A stretch of 64,000 nt of DNA from Pseudomonas sp. Fl4BN1 (lineage in GTDB: Bacteria; Pseudomonadota; Gammaproteobacteria; Pseudomonadales; Pseudomonadaceae), in the NCBI RefSeq assembly GCF_009908285.1, contig NZ_JAAARM010000001.1, forward strand, positions 434,001 to 498,000, in the 5' to 3' direction. Positions 26,277 to 37,153 of this stretch are shown in pieces. The first letter of the stretch is position 1; each line of letters opens with the position of its first letter. Both the position numbers and the translations under genes were made by a program. The notes under the pieces were generated by a model. The model did no database searches. It saw only the letters and a list, made by a program, of their open reading frames with translations, and had not been told where the DNA came from.

Positions 26277-27448
26277 GGCAGCAATTGCTCCCAGGCCGGT
26301 TGCGCCAGTGGTGGCTTGGGCAGGACGGGCAGGGCTTCAGCGTGGCCTGGCTGTATGTCATCGCGCTTTAGGGCGGCGAGCACCCGGTCGGCGAAGTCTG
26401 GCGCCAGGGCCAGTTTGGTTGGCCAACCCACCAGCAGGCGATCCTGTTCGGCGAGGAAGGCGTTGTCCGGCCGGGCCAGGCCCGATTGCGCCGGCTCGGC
26501 CCGGTCCACCCGCAAGGTGGCCCATTGCGCCTGGCTGAGATCGACCCAGGGCAGCAGGTGCCCCAGTTCTTTCTGTGCGGCGGCAATCTGCTCCGCAGGG
26601 TCTCGGGCCACGCCTTCGGCTTCGGCGATATCCCCGCCCACGTACCAAACCCATTGCCCGTCGGCAGCCGGGTGGGTGGTCACCGTGATCCGAGGCTTGG
26701 GACCGCCGCCCAGGCAATGGGCATACAGCGGTTTCAGGCTTGGGCCCTTGACCAGCACCATGTGCAGTGGGCGCCGCTGCATGGCGGGTTGGCTCAGGCC
26801 GACGGCCTGCAGCAGCTCGGCATTGCCGGCGCCAGCACTGAGGACAATGCGTTGCGCTCGGATCTCACGGTCATCGACCCGCAGGCCTGCCAGTTGGCCG
26901 TTTTCCACCAGCGGTTCGATTTTCTGCCCCGCCAGCAAGCCGTCGCCTGCCAGTTCGGCCAGGCGTTCTATGAGGCTCGGTACATCGACCACCAACTCGG
27001 CCAGGCGATAGACCTTGCCCTTGAAGCGTTTGTCCTGCAGGGCCGGGGGCAATTGCTCGCCCTTGACCTGGTCGACCCGGCCGCGCACAGCTTTGCTGGC
27101 GAAGAAACTGGTGAGGTTGCCGGCGAGGGTGCCGGGAGACCAGAGATAGTGGGCCTGTGACAGCAGGCGTACACCGGACAGGTCCAACTCTCCGGTGCCC
27201 GCCAGGGCTTCGCGCCAGCGCCGAGGCATATCGGCAATGGCCTCCGAGGCGCCGGAGAGGGCGCCATGCAGTGCGTACTTGGCTCCGCCGTGGATGATCC
27301 CCTGGGACTTCACACTCTGTCCGCCACCGAGGCTGGCGCTTTCCACCAGCACAGTGGAAAAGCCCTGACGCCGTAGGCGAGCGTTGAGCCAGAGACCGGC
27401 GACGCCTGCGCCGACAATCAGCACATCGGTGGAAATAGCGGATGGCAT
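26273..27448 (-). CDS. FAD-dependent oxidoreductase (DAO family)
   Basis: A 391-residue flavoprotein in the place of PA4991. The dinucleotide-binding motif VLIVGAGVAGLWLNARL lies at the N-terminus (GAGVAG 13-18), followed by GGGQSVKSQGIIHGGAKYAL, typical of the D-amino-acid oxidase/glycerol-3-phosphate dehydrogenase fold. The start at 27448 has GAGGTC upstream. An in-frame ATG at 27502 would add 18 unrelated residues. It is translationally coupled to the aldo/keto reductase. The substrate is unknown. Confidence 0.87.
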   Translation of the reverse strand: MPSAISTDVLIVGAGVAGLWLNARLRRQGFSTVLVESASLGGGQSVKSQGIIHGGAKYALHGALSGASEAIADMPRRWREALAGTGELDLSGVRLLSQAHYLWSPGTLAGNLTSFFASKAVRGRVDQVKGEQLPPALQDKRFKGKVYRLAELVVDVPSLIERLAELAGDGLLAGQKIEPLVENGQLAGLRVDDREIRAQRIVLSAGAGNAELLQAVGLSQPAMQRRPLHMVLVKGPSLKPLYAHCLGGGPKPRITVTTHPAADGQWVWYVGGDIAEAEGVARDPAEQIAAAQKELGHLLPWVDLSQAQWATLRVDRAEPAQSGLARPDNAFLAEQDRLLVGWPTKLALAPDFADRVLAALKRDDIQPGHAEALPVLPKPPLAQPAWEQLLP

Positions 27449-27492
27449 GCAGCGACCTCGGAGAACAAATCGAAGCCGCAAGTTTCTAGCTT

Positions 27493-27550
27493 CAAGCCTC
27501 AAGCTGCAAGCAACAACCGGTTGTTGCGTCTTCTTGTCGCTTGAGCCTTG
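27493..27550. repeat. Nested palindromic element between efflux and oxidoreductase genes
   Basis: Outer arms CAAGCCTCAAGC (27493-27504) and GCTTGAGCCTTG (27539-27550) are inverted, with one mismatch. They flank a perfect 18-bp palindrome, GCAACAACCGGTTGTTGC, at 27510-27527. The AAGCTTCAAGC-like wording is common in Pseudomonas intergenic repeats. It lies just after the SMR gene and could end its transcript. Confidence 0.6.
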
Positions 27551-27568
27551 CCATTGATCGCAGCATTT

Positions 27569-27901
27569 TTAATGCCCGGCGGTTTTCGAGAACAGCTGGA
27601 TCACCACCACCCCGAGGACGATCAGCGCCATGCCCAGCATCGCCGGGATATCCAGCTTCTGGCCGTACAGGAACAGCGCGGCGATGCTCACCATGACGAT
27701 GCCCATGCCAGCCCACACTGCGTAGGCCACGCCCACCGGAACCGTGCGCACCACCAGGGTCAGCATCCAGAAGGCCACGCCGTAGCCGACGATGATCAAC
27801 GTCAGTGGCAGTGGTGTGCTCAGGCCCTTGACCGCTTTCATTGAAACAGTGGCGATCACTTCCGCGCAGATGGCGATGGCCAGGTAGTAGTAAGCGTTCA
27901 T
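27569..27901 (-). CDS. Small multidrug resistance (SMR) efflux protein
   Basis: A 110-residue inner-membrane protein with four hydrophobic helices, as in EmrE. The essential membrane glutamate is present (E14 in AICAEVIATVSMK), together with AYAVWAGMGIV in the third helix. It is in the position of PA4990 and would export cationic compounds using the proton gradient. It is divergent from a LysR regulator with a palindromic site in the 104-bp gap, so that regulator probably controls it. Confidence 0.92.
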   Translation of the reverse strand: MNAYYYLAIAICAEVIATVSMKAVKGLSTPLPLTLIIVGYGVAFWMLTLVVRTVPVGVAYAVWAGMGIVMVSIAALFLYGQKLDIPAMLGMALIVLGVVVIQLFSKTAGH

Positions 27902-27956
27902 GGGAGGGTTCCTCGTGTCTGGGGCTGCTTTCTGAGGTCGGCATTTTAGAGATTAC

Positions 27957-27986
27957 TCAGATGGGGTAAAGTCATTACCTATCTGA
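27957..27986. promoter_or_regulatory. Candidate LysR-type operator in the smr/lysR gap
   Basis: A near-perfect inverted repeat: TCAGATGGGGTAA (27957-27969), spacer AGTCA, TTACCTATCTGA (27975-27986). The arms differ only by one substitution and one inserted base. It stands between the divergent efflux and LysR genes, where such regulators bind. Confidence 0.6.
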
Positions 27987-28005
27987 ATTAGAGATGGGTT
28001 GGTTC

Positions 28006-28896
28006 ATGAGCATGCAATGGAACCTGGAGCAGATGCGCCTGTTTGTCAGTGTTGCCGAGCTGCGTTCGTTTTCCGCGGTGGCCCGCCAGCAGCGCAAGGC
28101 CCAGTCGGCTATCAGCAATGCGATTGCCCTGCTGGAGGACGACCTGGGGGTGAGCCTGTTTGAACGTAGCAGTGGCCGTCAGCCCAAGCTGACCGAGGCC
28201 GGAAGTGCGTTGTTGCAGGAGGCGCGGGAGATTCTGCGCCAGTGCGATCGCCTTAACGGTCGGGCGCTGGCCCTGATGCGTGGTCAGGAGGCCCGACTGC
28301 GACTGGCTCAGGACGAGGCAATGCCTTATCAACCGGTACTCGACAGCCTGGAAGCACTGGCAGAACGCTTCCCCAGCCTGGAAGTGCAACTGGCCAGCGG
28401 CGCCCAGGGTGACGTCGCGCGCAAGCTGGTGGAGCGGCGCGCTGACCTAGGGTTGCTGTTCCACCATGAGCAGATGCCTGAAACCCTGGAGCGCCAGGCC
28501 CTGGGCAGTGTCGAGATGGTTACCGTCTGTGCCGTTGGGCACCCGCTGGCCACCGAGAAACGGGTCAATCGCCAGCTCCTGGCCCTGCACCGCCAGTTGC
28601 TGATCGCTCCGCAACTCAGCGGCTACCCGGGTGGCGAGCAAGTCAGCCCCCAGGTCTGGCGGGCCGACAGCTTCTACGTCATGGCCGAGTGGCTGATGCG
28701 TGGTTTGGGTTGGGCCTGGTTGCCGCGGCACGTCGTGCAATACCCGGCCTATCAGCAGCAGATGGTGGAGCTGGTCAGCGAATGGACCCCGCCGGCGCTA
28801 GTAGTGGAGCTGGCCTGGCGGCGTGATGAACCCCTGGGGCCAGCGGCGTGTTGGCTGGCGGAACGTTTTGCCGTGCATCTGAAGGCGATCGGCTAA
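28006..28896 (+). CDS. LysR-family transcriptional regulator
   Basis: A 296-residue regulator in the place of PA4989. The N-terminal winged helix-turn-helix is clear: MRLFVSVAELRSFSAVARQQ then AQSAISNAIALLEDDLGVSLFER. The effector-binding domain follows from about residue 90. The start chosen is the ATG at 28006 (MSMQW). The ATG at 27994 would add four residues. It is divergent from the SMR efflux gene across a palindromic site, suggesting it controls that gene and itself. The inducer is unknown. Confidence 0.88.
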   Translation: MSMQWNLEQMRLFVSVAELRSFSAVARQQRKAQSAISNAIALLEDDLGVSLFERSSGRQPKLTEAGSALLQEAREILRQCDRLNGRALALMRGQEARLRLAQDEAMPYQPVLDSLEALAERFPSLEVQLASGAQGDVARKLVERRADLGLLFHHEQMPETLERQALGSVEMVTVCAVGHPLATEKRVNRQLLALHRQLLIAPQLSGYPGGEQVSPQVWRADSFYVMAEWLMRGLGWAWLPRHVVQYPAYQQQMVELVSEWTPPALVVELAWRRDEPLGPAACWLAERFAVHLKAIG

Positions 28897-28918
28897 AAAA
28901 CCGATAAACTCCGCCGCC

Positions 28919-30205
28919 ATGAATAGAACTCTCTATACCGCACTGTTTTACCTGGGGCTGCCGTTGGTGGCGATTCGGCTATGGTTGCGCTCGCGCAAGG
29001 CGCCGGCCTACGCCAAGCGCATTGGCGAGCGTTTCTCCATTGGCTTGCCGGCCATGCACAGCGGCGGCATCTGGGTGCATGCGGTGTCGGTGGGTGAAAG
29101 CATCGCCGCCGCGCCGATGATCCGCGCGCTGCTGGCGCGTTATCCGCAGTTGCCGATCACCGTGACCTGCATGACTCCCACCGGCTCTGAGAGGATCCAG
29201 GCGCTGTTCGCCAACGAGCCACGGATTCAGCATTGCTACCTGCCTTACGATTTGCCTTGTGCCGCCGCGCGGTTTCTTGACCGGGTACAGCCCAAGCTGG
29301 CGGTGATCATGGAAACCGAGCTGTGGCCCAACCATATCGACCAATGTGTCCGGCGGGGGATCCCGGTGGCCCTGGCCAACGCCCGACTGTCCGAGCGCTC
29401 GGCCAAGGGTTATGGGCGTTTTGCCGGCCTGACCGCGCCGATGCTGGCGCAGATGAGCCTGTTTGCGGTGCAGACCGCAGCTGAAGCCGAGCGTTTTCGC
29501 CAGTTGGGTGCTCGCCCCGAGACAGTGGAAGTGACCGGATCGATCAAGTTCGACCTGAGCATCGACCCGCAATTGCTCCAGCGCGCGACCGAGCTGCGCC
29601 AGCAATGGCAGGCCATGGAACGCCCGGTGTGGATAGCCGCCAGCACCCACGAGGGTGAAGACGCCGTGGTGCTCGAGGCTCACCGGCAACTGCTGGCCAG
29701 CTACCCGAACGCCTTGCTGATTCTGGTGCCTCGGCATCCGGAGCGCTTCAACTCGGTGTTCGAGTTGTGCCAGCAACAAGGTTTCGCGACGGTTCGGCGC
29801 TCTGCCGGGGAGCCGGTAGCTGCCGCCACCTCGGTGTTGCTGGGGGACACCATGGGCGAGTTGCTGTTTCTGTATGCCTTGGCCGACAGCGCCTTTGTCG
29901 GCGGCAGCCTGGTGGCCAATGGTGGGCACAACCTGCTGGAGCCGGCGGCGCTGGCCAAGCCGGTGCTCAGTGGGCCGCATCTGTTCAACTTCCTGGAAAT
30001 CGCCACGCTGCTGCGTGACGCTGGAGCCCTGCAGGAAGTAGATGACGCAGACGGGTTGGCAGTGGCGGTGCAGCGCCTGTTCGAGTTGCCGCAGGATGCG
30101 CAGCGGATGGCCGAGGCCGGACTCAAGGTACTGAAGGCTAATCAGGGGGCATTGCAGCGCTTGCTTGACGGCCTCGATCGCCTGCTGGAAAAACCCTTGT
30201 CATAA
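28919..30205 (+). CDS. waaA: 3-deoxy-D-manno-octulosonic acid (Kdo) transferase
   Basis: Adds Kdo residues to lipid IVA, the first step of core assembly, at the inner membrane. The 428-residue GT30 enzyme has an N-terminal hydrophobic anchor (about residues 3-20), the catalytic loop IWVHAVSVGESIAAAP with the family's general-base glutamate, and the donor-site motifs VPRHPERF and GGSLVANGGHNLLEPAAL. The family length is about 425. It follows the LysR gene by 22 bp but is functionally unrelated to it, and a strong terminator separates it from convergent tolC. Confidence 0.96.
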   Translation: MNRTLYTALFYLGLPLVAIRLWLRSRKAPAYAKRIGERFSIGLPAMHSGGIWVHAVSVGESIAAAPMIRALLARYPQLPITVTCMTPTGSERIQALFANEPRIQHCYLPYDLPCAAARFLDRVQPKLAVIMETELWPNHIDQCVRRGIPVALANARLSERSAKGYGRFAGLTAPMLAQMSLFAVQTAAEAERFRQLGARPETVEVTGSIKFDLSIDPQLLQRATELRQQWQAMERPVWIAASTHEGEDAVVLEAHRQLLASYPNALLILVPRHPERFNSVFELCQQQGFATVRRSAGEPVAAATSVLLGDTMGELLFLYALADSAFVGGSLVANGGHNLLEPAALAKPVLSGPHLFNFLEIATLLRDAGALQEVDDADGLAVAVQRLFELPQDAQRMAEAGLKVLKANQGALQRLLDGLDRLLEKPLS

Positions 30206-30351
30206 GCGCCGGCGAAAGCTGCGATGTACCGTCAAGCCTGTCCAGTGATGTGCCAGGCTGGCCGCGTTGACGGACTATTTGCCTGCTCCGCAGTCGATCG
30301 GTGGTGCATACGGTTGGCAGCGCCGGTTGATGGCGACAATAGGCAGAATGT

Positions 30352-30382
30352 AAAAAGGCCACCCGCTTGGGTGGCCTTTTTT
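30352..30382. terminator. Bidirectional terminator between waaA and tolC
   Basis: The stem AAAAAGGCCACCC/GGGTGGCCTTTTT with the loop GCTT is flanked by A-run and T-run on both sides, a strong intrinsic terminator for both convergent genes. Confidence 0.92.
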
Positions 30383-30395
30383 ATTACCGCTGGCT

Positions 30396-31829
30396 TCAGG
30401 GGCGAGCCTTGAGTTGCTCTTGCGCGGCCTTGGCCAGGTCTGGCGGCAGGAAGTCGCGATCCGGGTTGTAGTCGGCCTTGAGGTAGCGCGACAGGTCCTG
30501 CAGGTCCCCCGGGTTGAGGGTGCCCGCGGCCTGCTTCAGGCGCAGGTTATCGAGGATGTAGTCGTAGCGGCTGTTGTTGTAGTTGCGCACCGAGGTGTAC
30601 AGCTGGCGCTGGGCGTCGAGCACGTCGACGATGTTGCGCGTCCCCACCTGGTAGCCAATTTCCGTGGCTTCCACTGCGCTCTGGTTGGAGATGATCGACT
30701 GGCGTCGGGCCTGGACCTGCTCGACGTCGGTGTTCACCGCGCGGTGCAGGTTGCGGGTGTTTTCCACTACCTGGCGGCGCAGGGATTCACGTTGCTGTTC
30801 GGTCTGGTTCAGGCGCGAATAGGACTCGCGGACCTGGGAGCTGGTCAGGCCGCCACTGTAGATCGGGATATTCAACTGCAGGCCGATGGAGCGCTGTTCG
30901 ACATCGCCATGATAAGACTGGCCAAAAGCGCTGGGGTTGCTGAAACCCAAGGCATCGTTGTCGCCTTTCTTGTACTGCACCACTGCATCCAGGGTCGGGG
31001 CATGTCCGGCCTTGCGCTGCTTGAGGGTTTCCTCCGCCGAACTGACCGCGTAGTTGCTGGCCAGCAGGTTGAGGTTCTGCTTGGCGGCGGTGTCGACCCA
31101 GGCCTTGGCATCGTTCGGTGCCGGTGGGAGCACTGGCAGGGTGTGAACGATGCCCTGGATCGAGTTGTACTCACGGTTGGTCAGGGTGATCAACGCTTCG
31201 AAAGCGTCATCTACCTGGCGTTGGGCAACGATCCGGTTGGCCCGGGCAGTGTCGTAGCTGGCCTGGGATTGCAGCACGTCGGTCTTGTCCGAAAGCCCCA
31301 CGTCGAAACGCTCGTTGGATTGGTCGAGTTGGCGCTTGAAGGCGGCTTCCTCAGCTTTGGTCGAGGCCAAGTTGTCTTGGGCGCGCAGCACCGCGAAATA
31401 ATTTTCCGCGCTCTGCAGAATCAGGTTCTGCTCGGTGGCCGAAAGCTGCAGCGAGGCTTGCTCGTTGACGTCCTTGGCCGCTTGCAGTTGGAACCAGCGG
31501 TCGGCACGGAACAGCGGCTGCGCCAGGGTCGCCTGATACGAGTTGGCGCTACGGTTGGCCACTGCCGAAGGCTGGTCGATCGCGGTGCGCACACTGCTTA
31601 CGTCCGCCCCGGCCGAGAGGTTCGGCAACAGGCCGGCGCGGGCCTGGGGCACCACTTCTTTCTGAGCGCCGTACTGGGCGCGCGCAGCGGCCAGATCGGC
31701 ATTGTTGTCCACCGCTTCCTGGTAGACGCTGACCAGGTCGGTCTTGGTGGTCAAAGGCGCTTCTGCTGCCCATGCCATTCCATTGGACGCACAAGACACG
31801 GCAATAGCCAGTGAGAGTTTGCGCAGCAT
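30396..31829 (-). CDS. TolC-family outer membrane channel
   Basis: A 477-residue outer-membrane efflux/secretion channel in the position of P. aeruginosa PA4974 (OpmH). A signal peptide is clear, with a basic start, a hydrophobic core and cleavage near GMAWAAEA. Two OEP repeats follow, typified by YQATLAQPLFRADRWFQLQ, GLSDKTDVLQSQASYDTARA and GTRNIVDVLDAQRQLYTSVR. No pump or fusion protein is adjacent, so it probably serves several inner-membrane partners. The N-terminal transcript runs opposite to thiC. Confidence 0.93.
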   Translation of the reverse strand: MLRKLSLAIAVSCASNGMAWAAEAPLTTKTDLVSVYQEAVDNNADLAAARAQYGAQKEVVPQARAGLLPNLSAGADVSSVRTAIDQPSAVANRSANSYQATLAQPLFRADRWFQLQAAKDVNEQASLQLSATEQNLILQSAENYFAVLRAQDNLASTKAEEAAFKRQLDQSNERFDVGLSDKTDVLQSQASYDTARANRIVAQRQVDDAFEALITLTNREYNSIQGIVHTLPVLPPAPNDAKAWVDTAAKQNLNLLASNYAVSSAEETLKQRKAGHAPTLDAVVQYKKGDNDALGFSNPSAFGQSYHGDVEQRSIGLQLNIPIYSGGLTSSQVRESYSRLNQTEQQRESLRRQVVENTRNLHRAVNTDVEQVQARRQSIISNQSAVEATEIGYQVGTRNIVDVLDAQRQLYTSVRNYNNSRYDYILDNLRLKQAAGTLNPGDLQDLSRYLKADYNPDRDFLPPDLAKAAQEQLKARP

Positions 31830-31991
31830 TCGGCGATCCCTAGAGTTGATATTACGGAGATAATCCAGGCGCCAAGGCTAAGGCGAGGCTCGTGGAGCGT
31901 CAAGGTTCGGCACTGGCCAGGGAGTGTAGATGCGCTGCCCTGTCGCAACAATCCTGCATTTACGCCATTCATCACGCTGATCACACGGGGG

Positions 31992-32021
31992 TTGGCGTTC
32001 TACGCAGGCTTTGTCTAGACT
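31992..32021 (+). promoter_or_regulatory. Candidate thiC promoter
   Basis: TTGGCG (31992-31997), an 18-bp spacer and TAGACT (32016-32021). It starts transcription just before the TPP riboswitch, as expected. Confidence 0.5.
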
Positions 32022-32030
32022 GGCCGCGTT

Positions 32031-34183
<2,153 letters not shown>

Positions 34184-34197
34184 CCCCGCTCCTCTCC

Positions 34198-34278
34198 TTG
34201 TAGGAGCGGGCTTGCCCGCGAACCAGGCGCCGCGTTCTCAACGAGGTGGCGCTTTCGCCGGCAAGCCGGCCCCTACAG
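34198..34278. repeat. REP pair (REPIN) between thiC and cytX
   Basis: Two inverted REP units: TTGTAGGAGCGGGCTTGCCC (from 34198) and TTTCGCCGGCAAGCCGGCCC (from 34253, ending CTACAG at 34278). Each forms its own hairpin, and the two can pair with each other. The classic Pseudomonas intergenic element is not coding. Confidence 0.88.
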
Positions 34279-34302
34279 ATCTATTCCTTCGAGATATCAG
34301 CC

Positions 34303-35595
34303 TTGAGCAGTCCAACCAGCACCTACTCTCCCAACCTCGCGGTACCGGCCGACAAGCGTGTTTTCGGTGCTCGCGATCTGTTTTCCCTGTGGTTCTCCCT
34401 TGGCATCGGCCTGATGGTGCTGCAGACCGGTGCGCTGCTGGCGCCAGGTCTGGGGTTGTCCTATTCGTTGCTGGCGATTTTTCTTGGCACGGCAGTCGGC
34501 GTCTTGCTGCTAGCGGCGGTGGGGGTGATCGGCAGCGACACCGGCTTGTCGTCCATGGCCGCGCTCAAGCTCAGCCTGGGCCATCGTGGCGCCAGCCTGC
34601 CGGCGCTGCTGAACCTGCTGCAACTGGTGGGCTGGGGCTCGTTTGAAATCATTGTCATGCGCGATGCCGCCAGCTTGCTGGGCGCTCGGGCCTTCAGCGA
34701 GGGCAGCCTGTGGGCCAGTCCGTTGCTCTGGACCCTGATTTTCGGCGCGTTGGCTACCTTGCTGGCGGTCAGCGGGCCTCTGACCTTTGTCCGTCAGATC
34801 CTGCGCAAGTGGGGCATCTGGCTGTTGCTTGCGGCGTGCCTGTGGCTGACCTGGAACCTCTTTGCCCGGGCTGATTTGGCGGCGCTCTGGGCTCAGGCCG
34901 GGGATGGCTCGATGCCGTTTGCGGTGGGCTTCGATATTGCCATTGCCATGCCTCTGTCCTGGTTGCCGCTGATCGCCGACTACTCGCGTTTCGGCAAGCG
35001 TGCCAAGAGTGTGTTCGGCGGGACCGCGCTGGGTTTCTTCATCGGCAACTTCTGGCTGATGAGCCTGGGCGTCGCCTATGCCCTGGCGTTCGCTCCCAGC
35101 GGTGAAGTCAATGCTCTGCTATTGGCGCTGGCGGGCGCGGGGCTGGGGATTCCGCTGCTGCTGATCCTGTTGGACGAGTCGGAAAACGCCTTTGCCGACA
35201 TTCATTCGGCGGCGGTCTCCAGCGGTGTTCTGCTGCGGCTCAAGGTTGAGCACCTGGCCTTGGCCATTGGCGTGCTCTGCACCCTGATCGCCTGTTTGGC
35301 ACCGCTGGCCCAGTACCAGAACTTCCTGTTGTTGATCGGCTCGGTGTTTGCGCCGCTGTTTGGCGTGGTGCTGGTGGATCACTTCATCCTGCGTCGGCGC
35401 TCTGGGCAAAACCTCGCTTCTGCAATGCGCTGGACAGCGCTGCTGGCCTGGCTCGGTGGAGTGAGCACCTATCACCTGCTGGCCAATCTGTACCCGGATG
35501 TCGGTGCAACCCTGCCGTCACTGGTACTGGCAGGGCTATTGCAGTGGCTGATGGGCCGGGGTTTCAGTTACCGCCGGGAAACAGCTCAGGCTTGA
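34303..35595 (+). CDS. cytX: Putative hydroxymethylpyrimidine transporter CytX
   Basis: A 430-residue inner-membrane permease of the cytosine/purine (NCS1) family with about twelve hydrophobic helices. Its place after riboswitch-controlled thiC fits CytX, which imports a thiamin pyrimidine precursor. The start is probably TTG at 34303 (MSSPTSTYSPN). Upstream in-frame codons lie inside the REP pair and give a non-family N-terminus. Motifs include FGARDLFSLWFSLGIG and PLSWLPLIADYSRFGKRA. Its 3' end overlaps the convergent RsiV-like gene by 32 bp. Confidence 0.85.
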   Translation: MSSPTSTYSPNLAVPADKRVFGARDLFSLWFSLGIGLMVLQTGALLAPGLGLSYSLLAIFLGTAVGVLLLAAVGVIGSDTGLSSMAALKLSLGHRGASLPALLNLLQLVGWGSFEIIVMRDAASLLGARAFSEGSLWASPLLWTLIFGALATLLAVSGPLTFVRQILRKWGIWLLLAACLWLTWNLFARADLAALWAQAGDGSMPFAVGFDIAIAMPLSWLPLIADYSRFGKRAKSVFGGTALGFFIGNFWLMSLGVAYALAFAPSGEVNALLLALAGAGLGIPLLLILLDESENAFADIHSAAVSSGVLLRLKVEHLALAIGVLCTLIACLAPLAQYQNFLLLIGSVFAPLFGVVLVDHFILRRRSGQNLASAMRWTALLAWLGGVSTYHLLANLYPDVGATLPSLVLAGLLQWLMGRGFSYRRETAQA

Positions 35596-36310
35596 GCACG
35601 CCCTTGAGACGGTCATAGGGGATCTGCAACTCGATGTGGCCCAGGACCGAAGGCGCGATAGCGGTGACATCGTACTTGAGGGTCACCGCGTTCTGGGTCA
35701 GCGCCACATTCGAGGTTTTCTGGAAGGGCCAGGTTTTCACGAATTCGGCTTCGCGATCCAGGTGGGTGCTGATCAGCCAGTTGTTGTGAGCCACCCGCGC
35801 GGCTTTCCAGAAGGCTTCCTCCTGGCCCGGCAGCAGCATATCTGCCAGGTTCAGTGCCTGGTGCTGCTGGCGCGAGTAGTTGATGAAGCCGCGTCCAGGC
35901 GTGCCGTTGGCGGCGCCGGTATCCAGGTAGCTGGCCAACTCGATGATCACCAAGCCGTCATGCTGTTCGCGTACTTTGGATTGCAGGTACATGCCGTGGC
36001 GATCCGCGGCATTGCGCAGGAATTGTTCACGGTAGGCCTCGAGGCTGGCTGGCAGTGGCGCATCGGGGCTTGTACGGGTCATCTGCAGCAGGCGTTTTTC
36101 GACGATGGCATCCAGTTGCGGCTCGCTGGGAAAGTGCACGGTGTCGAGGTTGACCAGCGGGCAGTCGGCGCCGCTGCAGCCGGGCTTGAGTTGCTCCGAC
36201 TTCTCCCGCTTGGTTTCCAGCGGGGTCTTGTAGCTGGATTGAAACAGGCTTTGGCAGGCGCCCAGGGTCAGGGCGATACAGGCCACGGAGGCGATTTTGA
36301 CAAGCGACAT
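35564..36310 (-). CDS. RsiV-like (DUF3298) lipoprotein
   Basis: A 248-residue secreted lipoprotein. Its signal peptide ends in the lipobox LGAC, with lipidated cysteine C19. The rest matches the RsiV/DUF3298-type layout: LASYLDTGAANGTPGRGFINY, the segment LNLADMLLPGQ and the closing LQIPYDRLKGVLKPEL. It corresponds to PA4972 by position. RsiV of Bacillus is an anti-sigma factor that binds lysozyme, but here there is no sigma-binding part, so the role in the periplasm is unknown. Confidence 0.8.
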   Translation of the reverse strand: MSLVKIASVACIALTLGACQSLFQSSYKTPLETKREKSEQLKPGCSGADCPLVNLDTVHFPSEPQLDAIVEKRLLQMTRTSPDAPLPASLEAYREQFLRNAADRHGMYLQSKVREQHDGLVIIELASYLDTGAANGTPGRGFINYSRQQHQALNLADMLLPGQEEAFWKAARVAHNNWLISTHLDREAEFVKTWPFQKTSNVALTQNAVTLKYDVTAIAPSVLGHIELQIPYDRLKGVLKPELFPGGN

Positions 36311-36535
36311 GGGCGTCCTTCATAAACCAGGGGGAGGCAAAAGTTACCGGCTTCGACTGCCTGCGAGGCAGTCGGTTCGCCACTAAGCTCAATAGAGGCA
36401 ATTAGAGTAGGTTTCGCCCCTCGCCGTCTATCCCGCTGAGGGCAAAGGGGCTGCATCATCAGCCATCAGCGCGTTAGGATGGCGCGAAGTCGAGGGGGGA
36501 TCCTCGGGTCGAATACGTTGTACACGAGGATTGTT

Positions 36536-37153
36536 ATGACTGACTTTGCCAACTCCACGCCGAATGCCGTCGAGATCATCCGTCGCGAAAACTGTTACCA
36601 GGGTTTCTACCGGCTCGACCGCTTGCAGCTGCGCCACGAACTGTTCGCCGGTGGCATGGGGCGTGAAATCAATCGTGAAGTCTTTGTCCGTCACGATGCG
36701 GTCTGCGTACTGCCCTACGATCCGCAGCATGATGAAGTGGTGCTGATCGAACAGTTTCGCGTTGGCGCCATGGGCAAGACCGCCACGCCCTGGCTGGTGG
36801 AGCTGGTGGCCGGGCTGATCGACAAGGATGAACAGCCGGAAGAAGTTGCTCGGCGTGAAGCGCAGGAGGAAGCTGGCCTGGACATCTTGGCGTTGTGGCC
36901 GATGACCCAGTATTTTCCGTCGCCCGGGGGCAGCACCGAATTCGTCCATCTGTACCTGGGCCGTTGCGACAGCAGCGCCGCTGGCGGGTTGCACGGCCTG
37001 GAAGAAGAGGCGGAGGACATTCGAGTTTCGGTGATGGCTTATGAGGACGCCTTGCAGGCTATGCGTGACGGGCGGATTTGCAATGCGGCAAGCATCATTG
37101 CCTTGCAGTGGCTGGCGCTCAATCGCGCTGAAGTGAGGGGGTTATGGTCGTAA
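36536..37153 (+). CDS. nudF: ADP-ribose pyrophosphatase (Nudix hydrolase)
   Basis: Hydrolyses ADP-ribose to AMP and ribose-5-phosphate. The 205-residue protein has a complete Nudix box at residues 93-115 (GLIDKDEQPEEVARREAQEE then AGL), and the NudF-type surroundings EQFRVGAMGKTATPWLVELV and PSPGGSTEFVHLYLG. The ATG at 36536 gives the normal MTDF start, and upstream in-frame codons are not family-like. It overlaps the DUF1249 gene by 10 bp, as in P. aeruginosa PA4971-PA4970. Confidence 0.94.
   Translation: MTDFANSTPNAVEIIRRENCYQGFYRLDRLQLRHELFAGGMGREINREVFVRHDAVCVLPYDPQHDEVVLIEQFRVGAMGKTATPWLVELVAGLIDKDEQPEEVARREAQEEAGLDILALWPMTQYFPSPGGSTEFVHLYLGRCDSSAAGGLHGLEEEAEDIRVSVMAYEDALQAMRDGRICNAASIIALQWLALNRAEVRGLWS

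Noticed and set aside
34246..34302. N-terminal extension of the cytX-like protein
   Set aside because: It would be translated from the REP pair and does not look like the family N-terminus.
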